DNA from: Salinisphaera dokdonensis
GTDB lineage: Bacteria; Pseudomonadota; Gammaproteobacteria; Nevskiales; Salinisphaeraceae
Assembly (NCBI RefSeq): GCF_040361215.1
Contig: NZ_APND01000002.1
Coordinates: forward strand, 682,001-746,000
Reading direction: 5' to 3'
Length of the DNA stretch: 64,000 nucleotides
How positions within the stretch are numbered: position 1 is the first letter of the stretch; each line of letters opens with the position of its first letter. The notes under the pieces were generated by a model, which saw only the letters and a program-made list of their open reading frames with translations, was not told where the DNA came from and ran no database searches. Position numbers and translations under genes: made by a program. Positions 35,793 through 44,713 of the stretch are shown here, piece after piece.

Positions 35793-36980
35793 CTAGAGCT
35801 CCCAGGCTTCCGCGTAATCGTCCACGTCGACGCCGTGGCTGCCGGGCGCGAGCATTCGCGTCACGTGGAATTTCGGGAAACGCATGAGATCGCGCACACG
35901 CTGAGGGAAATAGCGGCGCTTCTTGAAATCCAGCACCAGCAGCACTGTGGGCTTTTCCTGGCGTTCGGGACTGGGGATGACAAAGCCCACTTCGCCGGTG
36001 TTGAGTTCCACCATGCTGCCGATCGGGTAATCGCCGAGATAGTCGGCAAACTGGCGCAGCAGCTCATCGTTGAAATCGCCCTCGAAGCTCATCATCAGCT
36101 TCAGGGCCTGGGCCGGAGCGCGACCCTTCTGGTAGACACGATCGCTCGTCATGGCGTCGTAAACATCCGCGATCGCTGCGATCTGGCTGTAATAGGAGAT
36201 CTCGGAGCCTTTGCGTCCGGCCGGGTACCCCTTGCCGTTGAGCCGTTCGTGATGATCGCGCACGATCTCGAGGCTGGCGTGCGTCAGGTCCGGTGAGTTC
36301 TTGAGAATTTCCACCCCGTACTCGGGGTGTTTTTTCATGATCGCGTATTCCTCGTCGGTGAGCTTGCCGGGCTTGTTGAGCACCTCAAGCGGCACCTTGA
36401 GCTTGCCCACGTCGTGCAGCAGCGCGCCGATGCCCATTTCCTTGATCGCGCGGGCGTCGTTGCCGACCCAGGTGGCCAGGGTGACGGCGAGCATGCAGAC
36501 ATTGAGGCTGTGGATGGCGGTGTACTCGTCGCGATCCTTGAGATTGGAGAACCACACCAGCGCATCCGGGTGACGCGAAACGCTGTCCATCATCCGTTCG
36601 ACAACTTCAGCGACCGCCTCGGTGTCCAGCTTCTCGCCTTCGACCACATCGCCGTGCAGTGCTTTGACGAGCCCCACGGCATTGCTGTGAATCGCACGCG
36701 CGGCGGGCAGTTCTTCGCGAAAGCTGCGCGGGGTCTGATCACCCAGGGCCGGGAGCTCGTTTGCCTTGGCTGCGGCCTCCTCCGGCGTGTCGGCCGGCGG
36801 CTCTTCGCTGCTGATATAGACGAACGCGCACAGCGACTGCAGCTCGTCGATATCGGCCTGATTTTCGATCGCGATGCCTTCGAGCAGGTACGGGGTCTCG
36901 AGCCACGGCCGGTCGAGTGCTTCGACGAACATGCCGGGCCGCAGATCACGGACTTCGATTTTCTTTTTGTATAACGCCAT
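35793..36980 (-). CDS. HD-GYP cyclic-di-GMP phosphodiesterase with DUF3391
   Basis: The 395-residue protein begins with a DUF3391-like N-terminus (VRDLRPGMFVEALDRPWLETPYLLEGI). An HD-GYP domain follows at about 130-320. Metal and catalytic residues are H157 (TAIHSLN), HD at 189-190 with GK at 192-193, H218, HHE at 243-245, and the complete GYP at 251-253. It should break down cyclic-di-GMP in the cytoplasm and so favour motility. It is monocistronic, with a FleQ-like regulator and a GGDEF enzyme elsewhere in the window. Confidence 0.93.
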   Translation of the reverse strand: MALYKKKIEVRDLRPGMFVEALDRPWLETPYLLEGIAIENQADIDELQSLCAFVYISSEEPPADTPEEAAAKANELPALGDQTPRSFREELPAARAIHSNAVGLVKALHGDVVEGEKLDTEAVAEVVERMMDSVSRHPDALVWFSNLKDRDEYTAIHSLNVCMLAVTLATWVGNDARAIKEMGIGALLHDVGKLKVPLEVLNKPGKLTDEEYAIMKKHPEYGVEILKNSPDLTHASLEIVRDHHERLNGKGYPAGRKGSEISYYSQIAAIADVYDAMTSDRVYQKGRAPAQALKLMMSFEGDFNDELLRQFADYLGDYPIGSMVELNTGEVGFVIPSPERQEKPTVLLVLDFKKRRYFPQRVRDLMRFPKFHVTRMLAPGSHGVDVDDYAEAWEL

Positions 36981-37202
36981 CGGGGTCGTCGGAACCGTTC
37001 GGTCCGTGGCTGCGCAAGAACTCTTCTCTATTTATCGCACAGATTCGCCGCAACTTAAGGCTGAGTCGTTATCTGAGCAGGGATCTCACGAAGCGCCAAC
37101 GGTCGGGATGCGCGCGACCGGTCGGTCACATGGTTGCGGATTTCGGGGTGTGCCCGTTTTGTTTGATAACCGGGGCCGGCTGCGCGCCATTGTGCAACAA
37201 GG

Positions 37203-38216
37203 TCACAGCAGAGAGCGGGCCGCTGCACGACCGGACAACCAGGCGCCTTCCACGCGACCGCCCGCGAGCCAGTCGCCGGCCAGCGCGAGCCGCTGCCCGG
37301 GGCGACTGATACATAGCGTGTCGGCCGGGGGCGGATTCGGTCCCGGGCGCGCATAAAGCCAGCGGTGATGTCGAACCGGCTCGATATGCGATGGCTCGAT
37401 ACCGCTCAGTGCGGCGAATTCCTCGGTAAGCGCCGCGGTTATATCTTCGGGGGCGTGCTCCAGATGGTCACTGCTGAATGCCGGGCCGGCATGTAGCGTC
37501 CAGAGATCGCGCTGCGTATCTGCCGCGCCTGCCTTGTGGCTGTTGTCGGCGCACCAGGCAAGATGGCCGTCCTTGACGAAAATGCTGTGGCAATCATCCA
37601 GCGGCGGTGCTGATACGACCAGTGACTGGCACGGGTCCAAGGCCTGGTCGGCTGACGCGAGCACGGGTATATCCGTTGTCATGTGCCCCAGCAGAGCGGC
37701 GGCTTGAACTGCGGGCAGGGTGACAATCAGGGCGTCGGCGATCAGAGGTTCGTGGCCGCCCTCGAATTGCAGCGTCCAGCCATTCTTTTCGTGCGTGACG
37801 GCAATCACTTGGCGTCCGCACTGGACATCGACGGTGGCCTTCTCAAGCCGATGACGAACCCAGCCATTGAGCCCGTCTGGGCCCATCAGGCGTTCGCGGT
37901 CGTCCGGCGAGGGTGTTCGCTGCCAGCCGTCGGCAAATCGGCGGGCGATGTGAATCGACGGTTGCCAGCGCGTCAATGCGCCGGCCTCCAGGTCGCGCTC
38001 GATTTCGGATCGAAAGTCGGGGGCGCGCGCGGTGAAATACTGCGCGCCGTAGTCGAACCAGGCGCTGGCCGGATCAGCAGCCACGCGCCGGGTGGCACAA
38101 CGCCCGCCGGGGCGCGTGGCCTTGTCGACCACGGTGACGTTCCAGTCTTCGGCCGCGAGCGTTGCGGCAGCGCTGGCGCCGGCCACGCCCGCGCCGATGA
38201 TCAGGGCATTCGGCAT
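37203..38216 (-). CDS. Renalase-like FAD-dependent amine oxidase family protein
   Basis: The 337-residue protein starts MPNALIIGAGVAGASAAATLA, the FAD-binding GxGxxG, with VVDKATRPGGRCATRR as the second half of the FAD site. A C-terminal DW-LAGG motif (LALAGDWLAGGRVEGAWLSG) completes it. The pattern is that of small bacterial renalase/amine-oxidase-like flavoproteins that oxidise reduced nicotinamide isomers or unknown amines. The start at 38216 was chosen because the fold begins there; ATG 38252 adds a non-conserved tail. Confidence 0.88.
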   Translation of the reverse strand: MPNALIIGAGVAGASAAATLAAEDWNVTVVDKATRPGGRCATRRVAADPASAWFDYGAQYFTARAPDFRSEIERDLEAGALTRWQPSIHIARRFADGWQRTPSPDDRERLMGPDGLNGWVRHRLEKATVDVQCGRQVIAVTHEKNGWTLQFEGGHEPLIADALIVTLPAVQAAALLGHMTTDIPVLASADQALDPCQSLVVSAPPLDDCHSIFVKDGHLAWCADNSHKAGAADTQRDLWTLHAGPAFSSDHLEHAPEDITAALTEEFAALSGIEPSHIEPVRHHRWLYARPGPNPPPADTLCISRPGQRLALAGDWLAGGRVEGAWLSGRAAARSLL

Positions 38217-38318
38217 GGGTCGTATTCTCGACGCCCCTGCTGCAGCGCGCAAATAGTGCGGAACGCGGTATGATTGATCCTATTGTGTTCGATACTTCAG
38301 ATAGCGCGGGTTTGATCC

Positions 38319-39602
38319 ATGCGTAGCTTGTTGCGTGCCTCCTGGGCGCTTGGATTGCTGGCCACGGCGCTGGCTGCATCGGCAGCTCAGCCGTCATCGG
38401 GTGCCTACCCGATCGAGGATGGCCTGGCGGCGACCGTGATCGGTACGCCGGCGGAATACAAAGCCGACTTGCCGGAAGGCCTCGACTTCGAGGTCCGCAG
38501 CCTTGAACCATTGGTCGAGCGGGATACCCCGGCGACGCTGCGCTACGCGCGGCCGCTGCAGTATCTGCGTGTAACCCAGGACGAGCCGGCACCGTTGGCC
38601 TTCATCATTGCCGGCACCGGCGCGAGCGCGCTGTCGAGCAAGTGCGTGATGCTCTCGCGCGCGCTTTACGAAGTAGGCTACAGCGTGGCCTGCCTGCCAT
38701 CGCCGACCAGCGTCACCTTCATGCTTGGCGCGGCAGAGCATGCCGTGCCCGGGCGCATGCAGACCGACGTGCGTGATCTTTATCGTCTGATGGGCGCAGT
38801 CCGCGACGATCTTGACGACGAGACCGAAGTCACCGGCTATGCGCTGACCGGGTGGAGCCTGGGCGCGACCGAGGCTGCCTTCATTGCCAAGCACGATGCC
38901 CAGGCCGGCGAGTTTGGTTTTTCACGCGTGTTGCTGCTCAATCCGGCGGTGGACGTCTGGGCGTCGGTACAGCGCATGGACCGGTTGCTTGCCGATAATC
39001 TCGACGGCGGCATCAAGGGCATTCCAGCTTTCGTTGCGCGCGGCCTTGGTGGTTTGCGGCAGCTGTACGCCTCCGGTGATCCGTTACGGTTCAACGAGGA
39101 TTTCCTCTATCGCGCCTATATGTCCCAGTCCCCGGATCGGGCCGATATCGCCGCGATTATCGGGCTCGCGTTCAGGCTGTCGCTGGCGAACATGGCTTTT
39201 GGCGCGGACGTGATGACGCGTTCTGACGTGATCGTGCCGCGCGATGTGGAACTCGGGCCGTACGATTCGCTGGACCCCTATATCCAGCGCTCGTTCGAGA
39301 TGTCGTTTACGGACTATATCGATCGGCTTCTGGTGGCTTACTGGAATAGCGACGGCCGAAACGTGCCACGTGAAACGCTGGTCGCCGAATCGGATCTGCG
39401 TGGTATTCGCGGCTTTCTGACGGGCAACGCAGATATCGGCGTCTTCACCAGCGAGGACGATCCGATTCTCAGTGACGACGAGATCGCCTTTCTACGCGAC
39501 AGCTTCGGCGAGCGTGCCCGTATCCGCCCGCGCGGCGGCCATATGGGCAATCTCTCGTCCCGGAATACCGTGAGCGCCATACAGGACTTCTTCTCGCCAT
39601 GA
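38319..39602 (+). CDS. Exported alpha/beta-hydrolase-like protein translationally coupled to mlaA
   Basis: The 427-residue protein has a signal peptide (to about residue 22, AASAAQ). A hydrolase-like core shows FIIAGTGASALSS (possible oxyanion strand) and the elbow GWSLGA with Ser180, then LLLNPAVDVW. A late D (TSEDDPILSDDE) and H (RPRGGHMGN) complete a plausible catalytic triad. Its stop overlaps the mlaA ATG as ATGA. That tight coupling suggests a role in the outer-membrane lipid pathway served by MlaA, perhaps handling lipid or acyl groups in the periplasm. This is inference from context. Confidence 0.75.
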   Translation: MRSLLRASWALGLLATALAASAAQPSSGAYPIEDGLAATVIGTPAEYKADLPEGLDFEVRSLEPLVERDTPATLRYARPLQYLRVTQDEPAPLAFIIAGTGASALSSKCVMLSRALYEVGYSVACLPSPTSVTFMLGAAEHAVPGRMQTDVRDLYRLMGAVRDDLDDETEVTGYALTGWSLGATEAAFIAKHDAQAGEFGFSRVLLLNPAVDVWASVQRMDRLLADNLDGGIKGIPAFVARGLGGLRQLYASGDPLRFNEDFLYRAYMSQSPDRADIAAIIGLAFRLSLANMAFGADVMTRSDVIVPRDVELGPYDSLDPYIQRSFEMSFTDYIDRLLVAYWNSDGRNVPRETLVAESDLRGIRGFLTGNADIGVFTSEDDPILSDDEIAFLRDSFGERARIRPRGGHMGNLSSRNTVSAIQDFFSP

Positions 39603-40363
39603 TCGCCAGCAATCGCTTCGGCCGTCGCCACGGCAACGCGTTCGTCGTAGTCATCAGTCTGCTGCTTGGCGCCTGTGTCAGCACGCCGCCGCCCCAGACC
39701 GTGGACGAGCGCACGCCAGACGACGTGCCGGTGACACAGACGACCGCCAATCCATTGGCGATCAACGACCCGTGGGAAGGCTTCAATCGACGCGTCTATC
39801 GCTTCAATGCGCTGGCCGATCGCTATGCGCTGATGCCGGTGGTGCAGGTGTATCGCACCGTTACGCCTGGCTTTGCCCGCACCGGCGTACAGAATTTCTT
39901 CTCCAACCTGGGCGAGATCAATACGTTTGCGAACAGCGTTTTGCAGATCAAGCCGGCGAGTTCCGCCGTCACGCTGTCACGCTTCGTGGTCAATTCCACG
40001 GTCGGGTTGGCGGGGCTGTTCGATCCGGCTACAGCGATGGGTCTGGATCAGCGTAATGAGGATCTGGGCCAGACGCTGGGTCACTATGGTGTCGGCGCGG
40101 GGCCGTATCTGGTGTTGCCGTTCTTCGGGCCGTCATCGCTACGAGACAGCGTTGGGCTTGCCGGCGACCAGGCGTTTTTCTTCGTTCTCGATCCGTTGCA
40201 GTTCGACGATTACCCCTGGGCGCGCGTGCCGTACTGGCCCCTGTACGTAATCAACAAGCGCGATACGGTGAACTTCCGCTACTACCAGACGGGTTCGCCG
40301 TTCGAGTACACACTCGTGCGGCTTGTCTACATGAATTATCGGGCGCTGCAGGTCGAAGAGTAG
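39599..40363 (+). CDS. mlaA: MlaA/VacJ outer-membrane lipoprotein
   Basis: The 254-residue protein has a lipobox LLLGAC with Cys26. The MlaA core follows: NDPWEGFNRRVYRFN, the FFSNLGEINTFANSVLQ helix region, DPATAMGLDQRNEDLGQTLG, and LPFFGPSSLRDSVG. MlaA removes misplaced phospholipids from the outer leaflet and passes them to MlaC and the MlaFEDB transporter. No mlaFEDCB genes are in this window. It overlaps the upstream hydrolase gene. Confidence 0.95.
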   Translation: MIASNRFGRRHGNAFVVVISLLLGACVSTPPPQTVDERTPDDVPVTQTTANPLAINDPWEGFNRRVYRFNALADRYALMPVVQVYRTVTPGFARTGVQNFFSNLGEINTFANSVLQIKPASSAVTLSRFVVNSTVGLAGLFDPATAMGLDQRNEDLGQTLGHYGVGAGPYLVLPFFGPSSLRDSVGLAGDQAFFFVLDPLQFDDYPWARVPYWPLYVINKRDTVNFRYYQTGSPFEYTLVRLVYMNYRALQVEE

Positions 40364-40372
40364 GCCGCGCGC

Positions 40373-40400
40373 CGGCCGGGCAGCTAGCGCTGCCCGGCCG
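40373..40400. terminator. Strong hairpin between convergent mlaA and glycerate kinase
   Basis: An 11-bp perfect stem (40373-40383 with 40390-40400) and a 6-nt loop. There is no T-run on either side, so it could be a bidirectional stop aided by Rho or an RNA end stabiliser. The glycerate kinase stop codon (40384-40386) lies within the loop. Confidence 0.6.
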
Positions 40401-41529
40401 CAATCAGTGTGTCGATAGATTCCCCGATGTGAGTCGCGGCCTCTCTCACCCAGTGCAGCGGCTCCGCTAGCGCGGCATCGACCGAGCCGGCGCGTTCCAC
40501 GAGGGTAAAACAGCCCGCGAAATGGGATTGCAAATCGGCTGCCGCCGTCGGGGCGATATCGCCGGATAGCAGTGCGGTTGGCGTGGGGTGCGCCGCACCG
40601 GCAATCGCAAGAGGCAGTTTGCCGGACAGCGTCTGTTCGTCGGAGCGGCCTTCGCCGGTGATGACCAGATCCGCGCTGGACAGAGCGTCCCGCAGGCCGG
40701 TCATGTCCATCAGCGTATTCGCGCCCGGCAACAACTGGCCGCCGATCAGCGCGAGGGCGAAGCCGAGGCCGCCCGCTGCACCGCTGCCGTTGGCGCGCGC
40801 CGACTCCTGCGCATTGCCCAGTTCAGCCATGCGTTGAAAGGCCGACTCCACGGCATCGATATCTGCATCCGTAAGGCCTTTCTGCGGGCCGTAGACCCGG
40901 CTTGCGCCGCGCTCGCCGAGCAGCGGATTGTCCACGTCGCACAGGACTTGAATAGTCGTTTTCGACAGGCGCGGATCGAGCCCGGAAAGATCGAGCGTGT
41001 TGAGCGCGAGCAGGCCTTCCATGGTTGGTGCGACCGGCGCGTTGTTGGCATCTTTGCCCACCGCGCCAAGCGCCAGAAGCAACCCCAGGCCGGCATCATT
41101 ACAGGCGCTGCCGCCGAGGCCGATACAGAGTTGGTGAACACCAGTATCGAGCACTGCAGAAACGAGCGCCCCGAGCGCCGCACTGCCGCGTCCCTGCAAT
41201 GGCGGGGCGTCGGTGCTGGCTTCGATCAGCGGCAGGCCAAGGACTTCGGCGGACTCGATGATCGCGCGACCGTCTTCGGTCCGGTACCAGCGTGCGTCGA
41301 TGGGCACGCCATGGATAGCGTCTATCGTGACCTGCTCCCAGCGGCCGGGCGCGGACGCGGCAATGCAGTCCAGTGTGCCCTCGCCGCCGTCAGCCATCGG
41401 CGACAGCGTCAGGCGTGCTTCGGGGAGCACGATCTGGAGACCTTCGCCGAGCGCATGGGCGATCTCCAGCGCGCTGGCGCTGCCCTTGTAGCTGTCCGGA
41501 GCGAGTACGATGCGAGGCGCGCGCATCAT
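40384..41529 (-). CDS. Glycerate kinase
   Basis: The 381-residue protein matches the GckA/GlxK/GarK-type kinase. It begins RIVLAPDSYKGSASALEIA, with PMADGGEGTLD, the characteristic GLGGSACNDAGLGLLLALGA, and GSGAAGGLGFALA; ITGEGRSDEQTLSGK is near the end. It phosphorylates D-glycerate to phosphoglycerate. There is an adjacent ATG at 41526 as an alternative start. Glycerate could come from breakdown of glucosylglycerate by the GH13 enzyme at 53834, which is an inference. Confidence 0.92.
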   Translation of the reverse strand: MMRAPRIVLAPDSYKGSASALEIAHALGEGLQIVLPEARLTLSPMADGGEGTLDCIAASAPGRWEQVTIDAIHGVPIDARWYRTEDGRAIIESAEVLGLPLIEASTDAPPLQGRGSAALGALVSAVLDTGVHQLCIGLGGSACNDAGLGLLLALGAVGKDANNAPVAPTMEGLLALNTLDLSGLDPRLSKTTIQVLCDVDNPLLGERGASRVYGPQKGLTDADIDAVESAFQRMAELGNAQESARANGSGAAGGLGFALALIGGQLLPGANTLMDMTGLRDALSSADLVITGEGRSDEQTLSGKLPLAIAGAAHPTPTALLSGDIAPTAAADLQSHFAGCFTLVERAGSVDAALAEPLHWVREAATHIGESIDTLIAAGQR

Positions 41530-41650
41530 GATGCGCCCGGTCGCCGTGCCGCGCTATGGTTTGAGTATTGGGTATAAGCAGTAGGTGGGCAGGTCATTTT
41601 GACGGGCTATTCGAAAATGTTGTCGACAACTTTCAAGCCGGAGTACGCCT

Positions 41651-42997
41651 GTGGCAGTGGCCTTCGTCGATCATAGCGCATCGGTGCTGGTCGTTGCAGC
41701 GAGCCGTGAAGCCGCTGCGCCTGTGCTCGATTACCTGTTTGATCAAGGCATTGCGTTCGGGTTCAGTCGGCCTTCCGAGCTAGCCTACGCAACCGGCCGC
41801 CTCGATGCGATCTATCGAATGGCCGTGGTGCTCGATCTCGGTGTGGGTGATCGCGTGCGCGACGCTGCTCAGGCTTTGTCGCGTGAGCTGCCTTGCGTGC
41901 TCGTGAGCGATACACCCGTGGCGCGCCGCGAAGAGTTTCGTGCCGTACTACATACGGATACGTCCCCGGCTGAACTGTTCGATAGCGTTCGCGGAGTGCT
42001 TGCGGGCAAGGCCACGGGGTCGGGCCTGACGGGCTCGACACCGGCAATGCGCCACGTGCATCGCTTGATCGAGCGGGTCGCAAACAAGGGGACAACAGTC
42101 TTGCTGCTTGGTGAAAGCGGCGTAGGCAAGGAAGTGGCGGCCCGCGACATTCACCGGCGCTCGGGCCGCCAGGGCGATTTCGTGGTGGTCGACTGCGGCG
42201 CGCTGCGAGACGAGGCTCTGGATGCTGTTCTGTTCGGCGAGCCCGGGCCGCGCTCGACGGGTACGGGAAGTGGCTATTTCCAGATGGCCGAGGGTGGCAC
42301 CTTGCTGCTCGACGAGGTCGCGGATCTGAGTCTGGCGTGTCAGGCGCGGCTGCTACGGGTGCTCGAGGATGGGCGCTACAAACGCGTGGGTGAGCCGGGA
42401 ACGCAAGCCAGGGATGTGCGAATCATCGCCGCCAGTCGCCGCAACCTCGTAGACGTGATGGAGACCGGTGCTTTCCGCAACGATCTGTTCTTTCAGCTCG
42501 CAGTGTTCCCCATACGCCTTCCGCCTCTTCGGGAGCGCATCGCGGATATGACGGCTCTGATCGAGGCGCTGGGTGCCGGGCTGCCGGGCGGCCGGCCGCG
42601 ATTCGACGCGATCGCTATGGCGCGGCTCAAATCCTATGGTTGGCCGGGCAACATTCGAGAGCTATCGAATGTGATCGAACGGCTGGCGATTCTCTATCCT
42701 CATGAAACGGTGGACCGCGGCACGCTTGACGCACATCTGCACCCGCTCGATGTGGCCCTCATGACGCCCGAGTCTCTACCCGACGGCGGGCAAGCGCCGG
42801 CAACGCAAATTTCGGCGATGGCCCTGCCCAGCGATGGCGTCGACCTGCGCGAACTGGTCGAGCATCTGGAAAAACGGCTCATCGAGCAGGCACTCGATCG
42901 CAACGATCGGGTGGTGGCGCATGCCGCCCGCGCCTTGGGACTGCGTCGCACGACGCTCACCGAGAAATTGCGCCGCTACGGCATCAGCTCCGACTGA
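41651..42997 (+). CDS. FleQ-like AAA+ regulator lacking the GAFTGA loop
   Basis: The 448-residue protein has an N-terminal FleQ-like domain (1-120), a AAA+ domain and a C-terminal Fis-type helix-turn-helix. Walker A is GESGVGK (154-160) and Walker B is GGTLLLDE (215-222). The end reads AARALGLRRTTLTEKLRRYG, very like FleQ. Where sigma-54 activators have LFGHEKGAFTGA, this one has LFGEPGPRSTGTGSG (194-208), shortened by about four residues, so the sigma-54 contact loop is absent. It starts at GTG 41651 and lies just upstream of fliA. It may act as a repressor or modulator, not a sigma-54 activator. Confidence 0.85.
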   Translation: MAVAFVDHSASVLVVAASREAAAPVLDYLFDQGIAFGFSRPSELAYATGRLDAIYRMAVVLDLGVGDRVRDAAQALSRELPCVLVSDTPVARREEFRAVLHTDTSPAELFDSVRGVLAGKATGSGLTGSTPAMRHVHRLIERVANKGTTVLLLGESGVGKEVAARDIHRRSGRQGDFVVVDCGALRDEALDAVLFGEPGPRSTGTGSGYFQMAEGGTLLLDEVADLSLACQARLLRVLEDGRYKRVGEPGTQARDVRIIAASRRNLVDVMETGAFRNDLFFQLAVFPIRLPPLRERIADMTALIEALGAGLPGGRPRFDAIAMARLKSYGWPGNIRELSNVIERLAILYPHETVDRGTLDAHLHPLDVALMTPESLPDGGQAPATQISAMALPSDGVDLRELVEHLEKRLIEQALDRNDRVVAHAARALGLRRTTLTEKLRRYGISSD

Positions 42998-43323
42998 CAC
43001 GCCCGCGCACGCTGTGCTGACCGGCACGGCTCCATGTCACCTATGTATTGTGCTTGCACAAATGCCGCGTTTTGTCTAAAAGTGACGTAACGTGTCATTT
43101 TATTGTCGTCCGTGAGCAGGAAAAAAATCCCGAATTTGCCGCGTTTCGTCATAACAAGTTGCAAGTTACTGAAATAAAAAGGCTGGAATAACGGCACGTC
43201 CCTTGCTAGACCAGTCCTGTAAGAACGATCAACACGTCACCCGGGTGCCGGCTTTTCGCCGCGCCGGGCGACACAGAACAACCATGCGGGCACAGGACAG
43301 CTCGCTCGTTTCGAGGGGACACC
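42998..43323. other. Promoter-bearing gap upstream of fliA
   Basis: A 326-bp stretch, AT-rich in its middle. It holds a sigma-54-type promoter at 43192-43207, a small inverted repeat TTGTGC/GCACAA around 43049-43062, and a strong ribosome site (GAGGGG) before the fliA ATG. No gene was seen. Confidence 0.6.
43192..43207 (+). promoter_or_regulatory. Sigma-54 (-24/-12) promoter for fliA
   Basis: CGGCACGTCCCTTGCT matches TGGCACGNNNNTTGCW at all key bases except the first T. GG (43193-43194) and GC (43205-43206) are separated by exactly 10 bases. Transcription would start about 110 nt before the fliA ATG. Confidence 0.8.
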
Positions 43324-44040
43324 ATGTACGCGGCACTTCAGAATCGCAGCCCGATGCAGGACATCGGCCTCGTTGTTGACGAGAACCTGGAACTGGTCAA
43401 GCGCATCGCCTGGCGTCTGCATCAGCGCCTGCCGGACTGTGTCCAGATCGAGGACCTGATCCAGGCAGGCACCATTGGACTGCTCGAAGCATGGGAGCGT
43501 TACCAGCCGGACGAGGAGGCCAGCTTCTCCACGTTTGCCGGCATCCGTATTCGGGGTGCGATGCTTGACGAGATTCGCCGGGGTGACTGGGCGCCGCGTT
43601 CGCTCCATCGTGCGGCGCGTGCCGTGAAACAGGCGCGTGCCGATGTCGAGCGTCGCTGCGGTCGCGCCGCCGCGAGCACCGCGGTGGCCGAAGAGATGGG
43701 CATGCCGCTCAACGAATACCGTCGCCTGTGTGACGACGTCGCGCTGGCGCACGTCGGTAGTCTCGACTCGGCGCTGTCCGATCAGCCCGCACTCGAAGTC
43801 TCGGCCGGCGATAGATTCGCGCCGGAAGCGGCTGTCGAGTATCAGGACATGTGTGAAGCCATCCAGCGTGCCGCCGTCGAGCTTCCCGAGCGCGAGCAGC
43901 TGTTGATGCATCTCTACTACGAAAGCGGTCAGAATCTGCGCCAGATTGCCGAGCAATTGGGTGTTTCTGAATCACGCATCTGTCAGCTGCACGGTCGCGC
44001 GATCCGTCAGATCCGCGCGCTCGTGGGCGAAGCCGCCTGA
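43324..44040 (+). CDS. fliA: Flagellar RNA polymerase sigma factor FliA (sigma-28)
   Basis: The 238-residue protein has sigma regions 2 (DLIQAGTIGLLEAWERYQP, then FSTFAGIRIRGAMLDEIR), 3 and 4 (QNLRQIAEQLGVSESRICQLHGRAIRQIR), in the FliA pattern and length. It directs late flagellar and chemotaxis genes. GAGGGG precedes the ATG, and a sigma-54 promoter lies upstream, as in two-tier flagellar cascades. A FleQ-like gene is just upstream, but no FlgM, Flh or structural flagellar genes are here. Confidence 0.93.
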   Translation: MYAALQNRSPMQDIGLVVDENLELVKRIAWRLHQRLPDCVQIEDLIQAGTIGLLEAWERYQPDEEASFSTFAGIRIRGAMLDEIRRGDWAPRSLHRAARAVKQARADVERRCGRAAASTAVAEEMGMPLNEYRRLCDDVALAHVGSLDSALSDQPALEVSAGDRFAPEAAVEYQDMCEAIQRAAVELPEREQLLMHLYYESGQNLRQIAEQLGVSESRICQLHGRAIRQIRALVGEAA

Positions 44041-44069
44041 TTCGAATTCCTACTCCTCCGTCGTGTTCT

Positions 44070-44096
44070 GACCGCCTTCGGGCGGTCTCTTTTATT
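44070..44096 (+). terminator. Rho-independent terminator after fliA
   Basis: GACCGCC and GGCGGTC pair perfectly around a TTCG tetraloop, followed by TCTTTTATT. It lies 30 nt past the fliA stop. Confidence 0.92.
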
Positions 44097-44157
44097 CTGT
44101 TGTCCACACGCGGCCGCGCGGTAAGCTGACAGGCTGAAATCGACCTGCTTGTTGCTG

Positions 44158-44682
44158 ATGTTCTACTTCGCCTACGGCTCGAATATGTTGACCGCGCGCC
44201 TTGCCGAGCGCGTTCCCACGGTCCGTCCCGTCGGGCGGGGCTGGTTGCCGAGCCATCAATTGCATTTCCACCTGAGCGGCAGCGACGAGTCGGGCAAGTG
44301 CAATATTCTGCATACCGGCGACCACAGCGATATTGTCCACGGCGCGCTCTACGAGCTTGACGCTGACCGGCTCGATCGCCTGCATGCAGCCGAAGGACCG
44401 CCCTATACATTCCTGGAACTCGAAATCGGCACGCCTGATGGGCCGATACGTGCGGCCACCTATCGCGGTCGCTCCGAATACCTAGATGATGAACTCGTGC
44501 CTTTCGAGTGGTATCGAGACTTTGTCGTTCATGGCGGTCACGAGCACGGTTTGCCGGCCGATTATCTCGCCGCGCTTGAATCCGTGCCATGCCAGCCTGA
44601 CCCGAATGCCGAGCGTGCGGAGATGAACCGCCGTATCCTTCGGCACACTGCGACCAACATACGCTTAAGCGCCTTGAGGTGA
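44158..44682 (+). CDS. Gamma-glutamylcyclotransferase-like (GGCT/AIG2) protein
   Basis: The 174-residue protein starts MFYFAYGSNM, the characteristic GGCT opening in which YGSN shapes the substrate pocket; this picked the ATG at 44158 over TTG 44149. It also has GALYELDADRLDRLHAAEG, with the acidic catalytic region. Relatives release 5-oxoproline from gamma-glutamyl compounds. The substrate is unproven. The ribosome site is weak. Confidence 0.85.
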   Translation: MFYFAYGSNMLTARLAERVPTVRPVGRGWLPSHQLHFHLSGSDESGKCNILHTGDHSDIVHGALYELDADRLDRLHAAEGPPYTFLELEIGTPDGPIRAATYRGRSEYLDDELVPFEWYRDFVVHGGHEHGLPADYLAALESVPCQPDPNAERAEMNRRILRHTATNIRLSALR

Positions 44683-44713
44683 CGCCGGCGTACGCGCGGG
44701 AACTACCGCGCGC

